Part shown: piece by piece, positions 43,781 through 54,265 of the stretch
Layout of the letters: each line of letters opens with the position of its first letter
Numbering within the stretch: position 1 is the first letter of the stretch
Source of the DNA: Albifimbria verrucaria
Taxonomy: Eukaryota; Ascomycota; Sordariomycetes; Hypocreales; Stachybotryaceae
Direction: 5' to 3'
Length of the DNA stretch: 64,000 bases
NCBI GenBank assembly: GCA_020081605.1
Contig: JAHREC010000015.1
Span: forward strand, 62,001-126,000
Made by a program: the position numbers and the translations under genes
The notes under the pieces: generated by a model
What the model was told of the DNA's origin: nothing
Database searches by the model: none
The model's input: only the letters and a program-made list of their open reading frames with translations

Positions 43781-45950
43781 TTATCCGTAACGATCCAGAA
43801 GAGCACATAAAGTATCATGTCCGTATCTTCTCGCCAGCTTAATCGCTCTAGTACAGACTGAGCCGTGCATATCCGCTCCAGCATTAATTAGCAGCTGCAA
43901 CATGTCAATTCTTCCATGTTCGGCAGCCCCTTCAAGAGCAGTCCTGCCATCTTTACTAGCAGGCGCAGCGTTTACATCTGCTCCCGCATCGATAAGTAAC
44001 TGCGCAACTCTGATGTATCCTCGGATCGCAGCAGCTTGTAAGGCTGTTACCCCCATGCATGGACTAGGAGGTGCGTTTATATCCGCTCTAGCCTCAATTA
44101 GAATCTCTATAAGGTCTATATTCCCTTCCTCTGCTGCCACTTGAAGTGCTGTACGTCCACTCTCAATAGCAGGAGGAGCATTAACATCTGCTCCAGCCTT
44201 CAGTAGGGCCTTTACAAGCTCGATATTATCGTTCAATGCTGCCGCGTGAAGTGCTGTATATCCATCATCATTAGCAGGAGGAGCATTAACATCTGCTTCA
44301 GCCTTCAGTAGGGCCTTTATAAGCTTGATATTTTCATTCTCTGCTGCCGCTTGAAGTGCTGTACGCCCATAATAATCATCAGGAGGAGCATTGACATCTG
44401 CTCCAGCTTCTAGCAGGACCTTTACAAGCTTAATGTCTGCTTCCTCAGCTGCCACTTGAAGTGCTGTACGTCTATCAATATTATCAGGAGGAGCATTAAT
44501 ATCTGCTCCAGCCTCCAGCAGGACCTTAACAAGCTCGATGTTTCCGTTCAATGCTGCCGCGTGAAGTGCTGTACGTCCATTATTATTAGCAGGAGGAGCA
44601 TTAACATCTGCTCCAGCCTCCAACAGGACCTTTACAAGCTCGATGTTTCCGTTCAATGCTGCCGCTTGAAGTGCTGTATATCTATTATGATTAGCAGGAG
44701 GAGCATTAATATCTGCTCCAGCCTCCAGCAGGACCTTTATAAGCTCGATGTTTCCGTGCCATGCTGCTGCTTGAAGTGCTGTACGTCCATGTCTATTAGC
44801 AGGAGGAACATTAACGTCTGCTCCAGCATCGAGCAGGATCTTTGTGATATTGCTGCTCCCAAGCTCAAAAGCAAGGATGAGAGGAAGTTTCCGGTTGTAG
44901 CCTTTCGGTGAGTTGGGATTTACACCAACACCCAGTAGGGTGGAGACAAGCGTTTCGTCTTTTGGCGTACCGCGGCGGGAAGTAGATTTGACGCAAACTC
45001 TTCCATTGTTGGTCCTTTAAGTGCAAGCAGCTCTGTAAGCAACTCATGTCCGTTGATATAGTCAAGCCACTGAACGATGCTGTCGATATGCTCCTCGGAA
45101 AGTGAGTTATTCGAAATCTGGTTGATCATATACATCAAAAACAGCAGAAATGCGTCAGGTGGATGCCCTGTAACTTTTTCAACATCTTCTAGGAGTTTTT
45201 GATCCGGCATTTTGCATACGAATGGCCTTGAGTAGGAATGCAGAGTGTAGACATGCTGTTCGATACTCCTGGGCCAAGGTGAAGCCCAATTGGTAAATAG
45301 CGCATCGATGATGTACCCGAGTCTGAGATCATCCCTGACTTGTTCAGCTCCTCCGGACTGTTCTTTTAATAGATCCAATATTTCAATAGCCGTATTTTCC
45401 TCCAATATGCGAGAAAACTGGAGGCTGTCGCTAACATGGATATCGTTGTGAAGGTTCGAGAAACAAGTGTCGTAAGGAGCGGTTCTGTGGCAAAACCAAT
45501 TATTTTGGTGTGAGAAAGAAGGAGGCTCTTTGGAATATAGACTATCATACCTCCTTGCGAGTTCAGAAATGTGTTCTGGAATTCAACCCAAGGGAGATTG
45601 TCTAGTCGCAGCTCGCGTCGCGGCACGAGTCGGATCGGTGACGGCCTTCGGACGGCGACAATAGTCGATACAGATTCTACCTGGCCTACTGGCAAGTGCG
45701 GGTTGTTTTCGTGATCCAGAGACATTGATGAGCACAGCTGGTCATCAATATCCATGTGAAACCCTGGAGGAGTTCGAGGTGGCGGTGCTAGGATAAAAGT
45801 GAGGATGACATCTAATGCTGAGAACTGGGATCGCCTACCTTGGTTATCGAATTGACTCTTTTCTAACGCGGAGAGGAAGAACCTCTCTCCTCTGAGAATC
45901 CTTGGCGTAATACGGTGCCGGTGGAAGTAGAACGTGGCACTCCTGCCCAT
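43781..45950 (-). CDS. Ankyrin-repeat protein with unknown N-terminal domain, frame broken
   Basis: The C-terminal part (about 44990-43781) holds nine full and two partial ankyrin repeats of the form 'GRTALHAAALNGNIELVKVL' and 'LEAGADVNAPP'. Units are about 35 codons (105 bases) and very similar at DNA level in the middle, so the array expanded recently. The N-terminal part reads 'FSRILEENTAIEILDLLKEQ' and 'VTGHPPDAFLLFLMYMINQ' (45405-44920) and before it 'NLPWVEFQNTFLNSQGGMIV' (45950-45366); I do not recognise this domain. A candidate intron lies near 45840-45790 (GTAGGC donor, CTAG acceptor). Frames change near 45410 and 44980. Ankyrin arrays bind partner proteins; such genes are expanded in fungal accessory regions. 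Gene or recent pseudogene. Confidence 0.65.
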
Positions 45951-46009
45951 TTCGCTTGCCTTGGAGATTTTGTAACTGACAATCTTACAGTTACTGTCAG
46001 TGACATCCT

Positions 46010-46505
46010 TCAGATTCTTTCGAAATCCCCAGTTCTGAAGCTGCGCTTAGCACAACTCTGACCCAAACGTCGATTATGGTCCACGAGGGCATCATATTCG
46101 CGACTGTTGTTAACAAATGTCTTGACACGCTTATTGTAGAGATAGGGATCGCACTGGACAGCCGAGCTGTAGCCGACACCACGGGGATCGAGGCCGATGA
46201 TGTCGTATCTCAGGTTCAAACCCCAGAGACGGGAAGTATTTCATGGTAGAGACGCGGTAAGCTGCAGGTATGTTGGCCCTGCCCGGGTTTTAAAACATGA
46301 TATCTTCGGAGCCATTTCCAGTCGACTTCAAACGTGACAAGAAGAGGGTGGTTGTATTACAGCTGCTGGCTTGCGTGGAATTACCAGGCTGGTATGTGAC
46401 CGGGACCTCAATCGTACCGCAATCTACGCCTGGATACAAGGCTCGAGGGCAGGGTATCCAGTCGATTTTGGGGAATGGAGCTGCGCCTCATTCACTTGCC
46501 GTCAT
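46010..46505 (-). pseudogene. Alpha/beta-hydrolase (tripeptidyl-peptidase, TAP-like) N-terminal fragment
   Basis: The minus strand reads 'DCGTIEVPVTYQPGNSTQAS' and 'TTTLFLSRLKSTGNGSEDIM' (about 46450-46300), the opening of secreted TAP-like peptidases. It then reads 'LWGLNLRYDIIGLDPRGVGY' and 'SSAVQCDPYLYNKRVKTFVN' (46219-46010), which contain the typical YDIIGxDPRGVGxS motif. The part between is degraded, with a shift and stop near 46290. The catalytic serine and the whole C-terminal half are missing; the frame ends 'RTGDFERI'. This is a relic. Confidence 0.65.
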
Positions 46506-46509
46506 CGTT

Positions 46510-47555
46510 ATGTGGAGAAGTAAAAGAAACAGCAGCCGAAACCAGCTCTTCTCTTTCCAACTGACCATGACTGCTTTGGTAAAAGGTGTGTTGAAAAAAC
46601 TTCAGCTGTTGATTTATAGGCGACAGGGTAATTTTGCTTCATAAAGACTCAATGACCTGCTTCATTGATAGTAACTGTTGGGTGTGTCAAGCCTGTCAAT
46701 CGAAAGGATTACAGGTGAACTTGTACAGTACACGATTTCATGAAGAACGGCATATGAATCATAGGACAGTTTCATGATGACAACTTCCTTCTCCACCTCG
46801 CATACCACCACATTTCGTCTCACCCTCTCGAAACATCCCATCCATAACTTCAAACTTTCATGATCTTAAACGCCTGATCCCAGTATAAAGAGCGGTAGAT
46901 CATATCCAACCGCCATTTGGATGATTTTTCTTAGATTGCTTAGCAGGGCTATATCTACCGCTAGCTTTCTTGCCTTTCCTATGAGGCTTTCCGGTGGGCT
47001 TTTTGTTGGATTTCCTTTGGCGGGAGTGGGTTTTCCTTTGGCCTTTCTGCAACAGACATGGGAAGAACCCATTTTGTGGTGAGTTAGAGGTAGAGCGTAG
47101 AAAGCTTCAGAAGCATCGATCAAGCGGGGTAGTAGAGGTAGAGGGTAGAAAGCTTCAGAAGTATCAATCAAGCGGGGTAGCGCAGTCTATCTATTATTTC
47201 GAGGACATCCATTTGTTGCCTCAGGCTTCAGATGCAGTTTTGTCTCTCCTCACTGGTCAGCGTACTCTTTCCGTATGCGACGGTTATTGAACTTCGGCTA
47301 ACGCTTGAAGGATCATATGGTCATGTTGAAAACAGTATTTTTAAAAGAGGCTGCTGTATGCCTAGAATGGGATGTGTCCATGCCGTAATCTGCCAAAAGA
47401 AAAGCAGTTGGTGAGGATTATTCTGGGGTCCTCTGACTCGATTCAAACAAGCCAGCCTATTCCGCACCTTATTCCGGGTCTACGTCATGCACAAGGTTGA
47501 AAGGTAAGCTGTTCTATCCGAAGTCATTCAGGCTCTTCTAAAACACTCTCAGACT
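46510..47555. other. Intergenic with small tandem duplication, no gene recognised
   Basis: Apart from the duplication at 47083-47178 I see nothing coding that I can support. A 68-codon basic frame starting 'MGSSHVCCRKAKGKPT' on the minus strand (ATG near 47071) has no known features. Confidence 0.35.
47083..47178. repeat. Two-copy tandem repeat of about 47-48 bases
   Basis: AGGTAGAGCGTAGAAAGCTT and AGGTAGAGGGTAGAAAGCTT begin two adjacent units that both end in ATCAAGCGGGGTAG. The copies differ at only a few positions, so the duplication is recent. Confidence 0.85.
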
Positions 47556-48425
47556 ATGAGAAGCGCCACAAGCTCTACAACTCTTTGTCCATCAAACCTC
47601 CAGAGTCTCTACAGTTTCCTCGTCGATATCAAATATTATAGCGGACTTACTATCTCTTCCTTATTTACTGAAGTGGAAGCACTCACAGCCATGGCAATGC
47701 CTCGGTTGGAAATGCCTTCAGCAATCTGTTTTCCTACAAACATAACGGAAACCATTGCGCAAAGTTGCCCGCCTCAAATCTTACACAACTTATCCAGGCT
47801 TCTGGGTCAGCCGCGAGAAATAAGGGACAAGATTTACGGTTTCGTGTTCCAGACAGAAGAGTGGCATATTGAAGCAAGGCAACATGACCTTTCCAGTGCC
47901 ATTGGCGACCGAAATGGGCTTTACTTTCCATTTGATCGTAACGCAGCCCTGCTGCAAGTTAATAGGCAACTTCGCGACGAAGCTTTACCAATAGCATATC
48001 GCAGAATGAACTTTCGTCTTGCAAATATATCTGCTATGACTCGATTCCTCATTATAATCGGGCGGATAGGCCGAGAGAATATTGAGTCTGTGAAATTTTT
48101 CTGGGAGAGTCCAATCGATGTCGGAAGTCAGTGGGAAAATGTCCCGAGTTCAGAAGAGGCTTACTTGAAACTTCCAAGTATTCACGTTGAGACTTGCGTG
48201 AAACTACTCAAGATTTGTTCACGATTGAAGTCCTTGGTTGTCATAGTGGATCACGTTTTCCTATCAGAAATGCCAAGAGGGACCTTTCAAGCTGACCCCG
48301 GTATCTCAACACTTCTTTCCAACATAGATGTAGCGGAAATCATGATCAGAGGTTTGGATGAAGAATCCTGGGGTCACATTAGGGTGCATGGCATATATAC
48401 TAGATGGATTGACAATATGTACTAG
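47556..48425 (+). CDS. 2EXR/F-box-like fungal protein
   Basis: This is an uninterrupted 289-codon frame. The middle part reads 'LLGQPREIRDKIYGFVFQTE' followed, 45 residues later, by 'ALLQVNRQLRDEALPIAYRR'. This pair (LPxEIRxxIY and LLxVNRQxxxEA) is the signature of the large fungal 2EXR/F-box-like family. The rest, with 'FLIIIGRIGRENIESVKFFW' and 'VKLLKICSRLKSLVVIVDHV', has the leucine spacing common in those proteins. The function is unknown; a role as an SCF adaptor has been suggested only by analogy with F-box proteins. The start could also be at an internal Met ('MAMPRLEMPSAI'), because the first about 45 residues look atypical. No frameshift; probably functional. Confidence 0.65.
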   Translation: MRSATSSTTLCPSNLQSLYSFLVDIKYYSGLTISSLFTEVEALTAMAMPRLEMPSAICFPTNITETIAQSCPPQILHNLSRLLGQPREIRDKIYGFVFQTEEWHIEARQHDLSSAIGDRNGLYFPFDRNAALLQVNRQLRDEALPIAYRRMNFRLANISAMTRFLIIIGRIGRENIESVKFFWESPIDVGSQWENVPSSEEAYLKLPSIHVETCVKLLKICSRLKSLVVIVDHVFLSEMPRGTFQADPGISTLLSNIDVAEIMIRGLDEESWGHIRVHGIYTRWIDNMY

Positions 48426-48592
48426 ATAGTTATCTCATGACAAACAAATGGCAATGGCATGTTCCTCTCCAAGTTCACGAATAACAAAACTCGTATTATA
48501 CCAAAAATTTCTGCAAATGCTCATGGCTTCGGTTCATATAATATTCAATTGGTTAGACCTTATTTATGAGACGTGAGTTTAGTTTCTCGGTT

Positions 48593-49006
48593 TCATGATA
48601 GTCGTCTCGTAGAAAAGAAGTTAACCACGAAGCTTGCTACAAATAATGGCAACGACGTTTTGTTTTCTATCCACTTAGAATCATTTCGAACCTTGGGATA
48701 TCTGGCACGATACGCCGTCTGCATCGAGGGGTTATTGAACATCATGTAGGCTGCATGTGGATGCCGAAAGGTAAGCGTGTTCCAGTCTACTTTATCGAGA
48801 AACCAAGCATAGCCACACATCTCCATCGTCCGCCGAAATCCAAGGCCCTCGTATCGGCGGAGGTCGTTTGGCTGATCTAAATCAGCTCGCTGTAGTATTA
48901 TTGCCGCAATGAATTGGATTAAATGATGAGGCCGTGGGGCTTGCTTCACACTCTCGAGATAATAAAATGCGTTGGATTGTAGAATCAGGTCGTGATACGC
49001 AGACAA
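48593..49006 (-). pseudogene. Unknown protein fragment whose start codon comes from a MITE
   Basis: The frame begins inside MITE copy B with 'MSAYHDLILQS', then leaves the MITE and continues 'NAFYYLESVKQAPRPHHLIQ', 'QRADLDQPNDLRRYEGLGFR', 'MCGYAWFLDKVDWNTLTFRH' and 'AYMMFNNPSMQTAYRARYPK'. The part after the MITE reads as genuine globular protein, but I cannot name the family. The same MITE end in copy A gives 'MSAYHDLILQS' followed by an unrelated sequence, so the element supplied the start by chance. Likely the 3' part of a gene cut by the MITE insertion. Confidence 0.4.
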
Positions 49007-49154
49007 TAAAAGGGAATGTAGTTAAGGGTGGATCGCGTCAAGAATTAACGATACCTCCTACGGTAACCTCGATGGAATGTTGGGTGGCACGGATCACATA
49101 GTGAGCTGTGCGTTGGAATCACGACCTGATCCGCGAGACCATTCGGGTAGTAGG
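48973..49154. repeat. MITE-like dispersed repeat, copy B (full length)
   Basis: About 182 bases, differing from copy A (5959-6138) at only about ten positions. The 13-base inverted repeats lie at 48983-48995 and 49118-49130. Left and right edges are the same as in copy A. Confidence 0.75.
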
Positions 49155-49509
49155 GTTTCGAAGTAATGGCAGGAACCCTCACAAGAGTTGCAGATGATAT
49201 CGTGATAAAAGCAATGTCCTTCTTATTGGCGCGCTGGGTTTTGTAGGTATGACTCTTTATCTACGGGGTACAGCGCAAAGCTGGAAAACGGTGAGCGGGG
49301 TAAAATAGGTAGGAAAACTATGAGCATTTTTAGCATTTCCATCCTTCTTATGAATCCACAAATCACGCTCAACCAGCTTCGAACGCTTCTTTCTACCAAT
49401 TCGGGCATGGTGAAGTAGTTTTCGCCCAATCCTCATGACCGTAGGAAACTAATGAATGTTACGAGATTACCGCGCCGCGACAACTTGACGCTGTGAGTGT
49501 CGAAGTATC

Positions 49510-49980
49510 TGCCCCATTCGCGAAGGAATCCGACTGCATTTTGGGCCAGGCTCACCGAGAAACATTTCTCGCATCATAGATACGGAAAACCCAACGAACC
49601 AGCTGGCAGAGATTACAGCCGCATTAGAGGCTATGCTTATGGTCCGCTCTACAGTTGTTCCAGAGCGTCGTTCTCTAGTTAAGGCTTCACTGCCAGGTGC
49701 TAGTCCTGACCAACGGCGGGATGTTAGCCATTTTCGACTTATTCTTGGTACCGACTCAAGCTACTTGGTTGACTGCGTTTACGAGCATATGTCAAAATAG
49801 ACCTTGGATGAACAAACCGACGTCTATTACAACCGCCACGGACAGGTCATTAAGAACAGTGAAGGTTTTAGGATGTTGTATGAAGAGATGAAGCTCCTAT
49901 CTAAGGTCGGTGTGCAGGTCGTGTAGTATTATGTCCCGCGCGATTTGACCATGAAGCAGATGCTTTGGCCAATGCAGCGT
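49510..49980 (+). pseudogene. Stand-alone RNase H type 1 relic
   Basis: One plus-strand frame reads 'IREGIRLHFGPGSPRNISRI', 'TENPTNQLAEITAALEAMLM' with the catalytic Glu, 'FRLILGTDSSYLVDCVYEHM' with the catalytic Asp of the TDSxYxV motif, stop, 'TLDEQTDVYYNRHGQVIKNS', 'GFRMLYEEMKLLSKVGVQVV', stop, and 'YYVPRDL', where HVPRxxN-EADxLA is expected. The first Asp (DGS/DGA motif) is lost upstream. The two in-frame stops are TAG, each where Trp or Tyr-like context is expected. The domain is of the cellular fungal RNase H type and not the LINE type at 5 kb. Confidence 0.6.
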
Positions 49981-50129
49981 TATCTATACCTTAGTAGTCA
50001 TGGCAGTTCATGGTGGTATAATGACATCCATCCATTTCTCTTCTCATGCTTTTGAACTATTACCTATCTTATCAAGTTGGAACAATGATTACAGGCTCTC
50101 CATTCTCCTTCCTCTTCGCAGGGTGCTTC

Positions 50130-50860
50130 ATTTCCTTCGGTAGTTTTGACAGTCTCTGTTGTGAAACATTCTGAAAAATCCACCGATTGAGCGACAAGCT
50201 CTATTTGTTATACTTAGTTTAGTCTGCCAGGCTGTCTTGTTTTCATGATACTTACCATTTTCGCACAAGTGAGAGTCATCCTGCACAGCAAGAACTTCTA
50301 GTTTTGTATCGAGGCTTTTGAAGTTCTTGCAGAACAGTTGGAGCATCCCAGTGAAGATAATGCTGTTTAGACTTTGGTTGTTCTCAGTCGCATTCGCGAG
50401 GAAGTGGCCGACTCGAAGGTTAACGATTGGATCTTCGCCGTCAGATAGGCGCTAATCCAAGAATCTATAGGACTAACACCAGCGAACTCGCCCTCCATTG
50501 CCTTGATCAAACGAGGTAGGTCTAATTGGGCACCAAGTTACTGATCTCCACTTTCGCAAGCTCCGCTAGAGAGGAAGCTCGCAGCTCTGGGCCGCATTAT
50601 AGACTTGAAGAGCCGTGGATATTTCCAAGTCAAGACCCTCATCAAGGTCACTGTTTGTCTCATTGGGACGGTCATAAGCCTCTGTAAACAAAAAATGAAC
50701 CACAACATGCCCAACACTGTAACTTGATATCATTCATATCGAATTTCTGGCCGAACTATTTACTGTTCTCATATCGAGCAAGAAGCACTGGGCTTTTGCA
50801 AAGGATCTCTTTAGGCACTCTCAAGGGGTCCTGGTCTTTGAAACATAATTCAACCATTAT
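50130..50860 (-). pseudogene. BTB/POZ-domain protein relic
   Basis: The minus strand reads 'IMVELCFKDQDPLRVPKEIL' and 'CKSPVLLARYENSK', a BTB opening (VxLxF..D......VPKxIL). After a stop and shift it continues 'GHVVVHFLFTEAYDRPNETN', 'LEISTALQVYNAAQSCELP', 'LDLPRLIKAMEGEFAGVSPI' and 'DSWISAYLT', the typical continuation of fungal BTB proteins (F-TALxVYxxAxxYELP and W...YL). The C-terminal part near 50346-50128 ('LEVLAVQDDSHLCENGKYH') may belong to it. At least three breaks. BTB proteins act as Cul3 adaptors or transcription co-factors. Confidence 0.5.
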
Positions 50861-50979
50861 GCTCGCGTACGGCCTAGTGAGAATTAGGATGGAGCATTAA
50901 ATATTTGCATAAAGGATTCTCACGATGTGAATGACGGAACGTGCTTGTTGGATCGCTTTTTGTCCTTCTTCAGGGCGCT

Positions 50980-51980
50980 TGCTGATTTACTCATTGTCAA
51001 AGCTGAGAATGTATGGGTTCCCCGGACGGGTTCGAAGTTCTTGCTTTGACTTTATAGCTTTATGCTCGGATTGTTGCAAGAGACCACAATTTGAGATGCA
51101 GCCGGAAACAGGTATATTTTTCTTCTTGATCCTGTTCCACCTGTGTGCAGCTTGCCCTCCTTCGGCTTTTCAGTTGACAGTTTTGAGTAAAAGTACCTAA
51201 TCACCTGCTTTAAGCATTTATAACTAGCTGTACCACATCCGCATTTGGACATTTGACATCTCAAACGCCATTCCAGATGAGCCATGGTTTACCGGATTCG
51301 GCTCTGAGAGCAGTACCACAAGCAAGGATTAGTCACAGCAGTGGAAGGGCTCCAATTTTGCCATCCCAACAAGGGTTCGTTATCAGAGAGGGTGCGGACT
51401 CACGCAGTTGATTTCATTCATTTAGAAGAGTGCGAACACCAACAGCTCAGTCAAGTCTTATCCTGAAGCTGTTTACAAGGCAGAGTCCAGCAAACTCTCC
51501 GATTCGCCTAAATCATAGCGTTATTGGCTATACTTGAGGGCACCAATAGCACCGGATTTGAAATGGACCCATCGCGATGGTAAGTATGCATCATTCAGTG
51601 CCATGGGACGCATGCCCAAGGTCAAATCGTCTCCAGACTTCGCTGCTGCATTGACTGCAAGAGTCACCAAAGTGTCAGAAGCCCGAACAAGAGTAAGCAA
51701 ACTGGAGAAAAGCATATAACACCTAACACAGCAAGAAAGCTGATGACAATACTGTGGCATATGTCGCCATAAAGCTTGTGGTCCAAATGGTCCAAGAGTG
51801 TTACCATGAAAATAAGAACAGTATTGCAATTCATTGATATCATCCGAACTAATCCCATTGAAATCGCTTGTCGCGAGTTCTGATACGATGCAACCTGTGT
51901 CGATTAAGGATGGGGTACTCGAATTTAATTTGTTATTGTGGAGTATTACGAGCGGTCCTTGGTACAGTGGTAGGTGTGCG
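50980..51980. other. Intergenic, no gene recognised
   Basis: Several overlapping short frames occur on both strands (for example 51719 on plus, 51521-52021 on minus), but none has features that let me choose one. Confidence 0.35.
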
Positions 51981-52011
51981 CTCGCGGCCTGCGGCCTGCG
52001 GCCCGCGGGAA
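51981..52011 (+). repeat. GC-rich heptamer repeat (GCGGCCY)3, left copy
   Basis: CTCGCGGCCTGCGGCCTGCG is followed by GCCCGCGGG, i.e. about three units of GCGGCCT/C. The same array in the same orientation occurs at 54026-54052. Between the two lie about 2.0 kb with a convergent gene pair. Confidence 0.9.
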
Positions 52012-52371
52012 GTATACTCAATACTTGCGTGGTACCCTTTTACTTCTCGTTTTGAGGTAGAGCTTGTATTAACATGAGATGTGGTACTCGAAGCCTCAGT
52101 ATAACTGGACATTGAATTCTTTTTCGTTGTAGAAACTCATGTCGACTACATGCCTACATGAATGGTAGACGTGGCACCACTAAGAGCCTTTGGCTTGGTA
52201 TCTTCTGACTAAGCGCAAAGAGCTTGTTGCAAACTTCAAGGCAATTTCAGCCTAACTTGGTACGCATCATACACATGTAAAATTTTTCATCTTTAAGCCG
52301 TCAAAATACAACATACTCCATCTCAAGAGATCACAAATCTCAAACGTGTCGTAGTCTAGGCTCAACATCCA

Positions 52372-52898
52372 ATGGTAGGCCCCGGTGAAACCACTCACGC
52401 AGGCACGTCTGATGATCAACAGGAATATCTGTCAGTGGAGGACTTTCAGTCTGATGAATGGGAGAATGGGGAGGTGGTACCTTGCGGCGCACGTCCAGCC
52501 AATGGGATGACATATATGTGGAAAGGCGAACCCTTCAAGTAAAAAGAAAAACAGATAAGGTATTCCAAAGTTTGAAAAAGAAGGTGGGCAAGTGTTTTAT
52601 CCCGCATGGCTGGTTCTATTATATGCCAACTGGGGCGAACTCAAACGGCAAAATTGATACCCTTCAATTTATCGTGAAGCCAAGTGATAGAGAATACATC
52701 TCCCTTACTAAGAACCGGATAGACTCGTCATGCTTGGATGTGATTCGTACCTGCAACCCTGTAAAGCCACCTAGTCCCGAACCAACATATCGTAGCGGCC
52801 ATGTGTCGCCGGCTCGATATATCTGGTCACCTAAATATTCCTGTATCGTACCCATTTTCGGCCGATTTAGAACAATCGTGCCATCAAACGTAAAATAG
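52372..52898 (+). pseudogene. Unknown reading frame converging on the 52.9-53.9 kb gene
   Basis: A first frame from ATG 52372 reads 'MVGPGETTHAGTSDDQQEYL' and 'ANGMTYMWKGEPFK', stop. A second frame continues 'KRKTDKVFQSLKKKVGKCFI', 'PHGWFYYMPTGANSNGKIDT' and 'PSDREYISLTKNRIDSSCLD' to 52898. A one-base shift near 52545 would join them. I do not recognise a domain. The 3' end overlaps the 3' end of the minus-strand gene by 32 bases. Confidence 0.35.
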
Positions 52899-53928
52899 CT
52901 CGGGCCTCCCCATCTCCCCGTCGATTCACGTCGTCAGGTGACATAATATGCAGCCCAAACATGCGGTCAATAATATGGCATCCGTAAGCCGGCACTACAT
53001 CAAAAAAACAGCTACCTTCGCTAGCGTCATTTGAAAAATCACACCAAACGGCTGCACAATTATTCTCCATTCGGATGATATATTGAGACAGTGTTTCGTC
53101 AAATACCTCCGAAAGCCATTGGGCGGGTAACGCTGTCTGTGGCGTACAAAACCGATCAGATCCTTCTACACTCATCCGGATTACTGTAGGAACGTTTGTA
53201 GAGGTATCTTTCGCCATGAAACCTGTCAAATCATTGTCGTCGATGGAAATAGGGGCTGCAGGTCTCTCAAGGCAGCGTCGCTTCGGACGAGGGCTGCTTG
53301 TTTCGAAGTCTGAAGTCGGCGAATTCATGGACTCACTGGCTGGTCGAGGTGAGCAGCTTTCTGTCGTAGGGAGACAAGGAGACCCAATATCCTCCCTGGG
53401 TGGAGTCGCCGACGATACCTGGGGCTGGGCATCGTCTTCTACTACATTTGGCCCATCAACCTCGAAGGACTGCTCAGGGCAAGTCGATTCGATTTTCCTG
53501 ACCCATGCTATCATAAATTAGGGTTAGATATACGTGGTGTGTGCAGGAGTGTCTCACTCACTTTGTCGGAGATATGCACGTTTAGATGTTATGAAGCAGT
53601 GCTTACTGAGGAGCGTGATCGTATTATGAGGCGTTAAGTTCTTTAACGCCTCACCTACCCGACTCCATCCATCTGGTTCCAACGATAACCATGATGAATT
53701 GGTCTTGTCCCGGTACAGCGTCAGTATTAACCAAGGCAAGGATCCGTGTTTGAGTATTGCCTTAGCACATATCAGTTCGGGACTAGCACTTCGTGAGTTA
53801 TCTTCGGCCTCTTCTGATAACTTCTTGAGAACTTTGTCCAATTGACTTGGTGCCCGATCAGTTATTCTAGTTTCACTCCTGGCTATAGCAGAAAGCTCCT
53901 CAACGAGTTTGAGTTCGGAAACTGACAT
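52867..53928 (-). CDS. Intact two-exon gene of unknown function (335 residues)
   Basis: Exon 1 is 53928-53562 and exon 2 is 53507-52867. The 54-base intron (53561-53508) has a GTGAGT donor, CTAAC branch and ATAG acceptor. The protein starts 'MSVSELKLVEELSAIARSET', has a helical N-terminal third with 'LDKVLKKLSEEAEDN', a Ser/Pro-rich disordered middle ('SPTSDFETSSPRPKRRCLE', a possible nuclear localisation signal) and a C-terminal third with 'LSQYIIRMENNCAAVWCDFS', 'FFDVVPAYGCHIIDRMFGLH' and 'RRGDGEARAILRLMARLF'. No family recognised. Frame and splice sites are clean, which is rare in this window. It lies between two GC-rich heptamer repeats at 51.98 and 54.03 kb. Confidence 0.7.
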
Positions 53929-54025
53929 ATTTGGCCTGCGTTTTTTCTGTTTAACGTAAATTTACTCTTTGGAAACATTGTTCCAGAGGGAAAGCATGAA
54001 AATTTTTCAGCTCCTAACCCCTGGA

Positions 54026-54052
54026 CTCGCGGCCCGCGGCCCGCGGCCCGTG
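54026..54052 (+). repeat. GC-rich heptamer repeat (GCGGCCC)3, right copy
   Basis: CTCGCGGCCCGCGGCCCGCG followed by GCCCGTG forms three GCGGCCC units, matching the array at 51981-52011 in the same orientation. Confidence 0.9.
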
Positions 54053-54265
54053 ATTGATCTCATACTCGGTACTTCAAGCGAGAATAACCGGGGTATGCCA
54101 GAATATAAAACCATCATCACCAGTACTCTCTCTAATGCTCGTGTTTCCGCATTGGCGTCTCCATTCAGGCTATCAGTGTGATAGTTTTAAGCCTCATCTT
54201 TCCTTGAACAGTAAAAATAACCAGATAGCTTCTCTTGCCTGGACAACCTACTAGATAACTCCATC

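Noticed and set aside
44456..44911. Plus-strand frame with repeated 'INICSSLQQDLYKLDVSVQC'
   Set aside because: It is the antisense shadow of the ankyrin array; the repetition comes from the DNA repeat.
51521..52021. Minus-strand 166-codon frame
   Set aside because: It overlaps other frames, contains the GC heptamer array and shows no family features; no evidence that it is coding.
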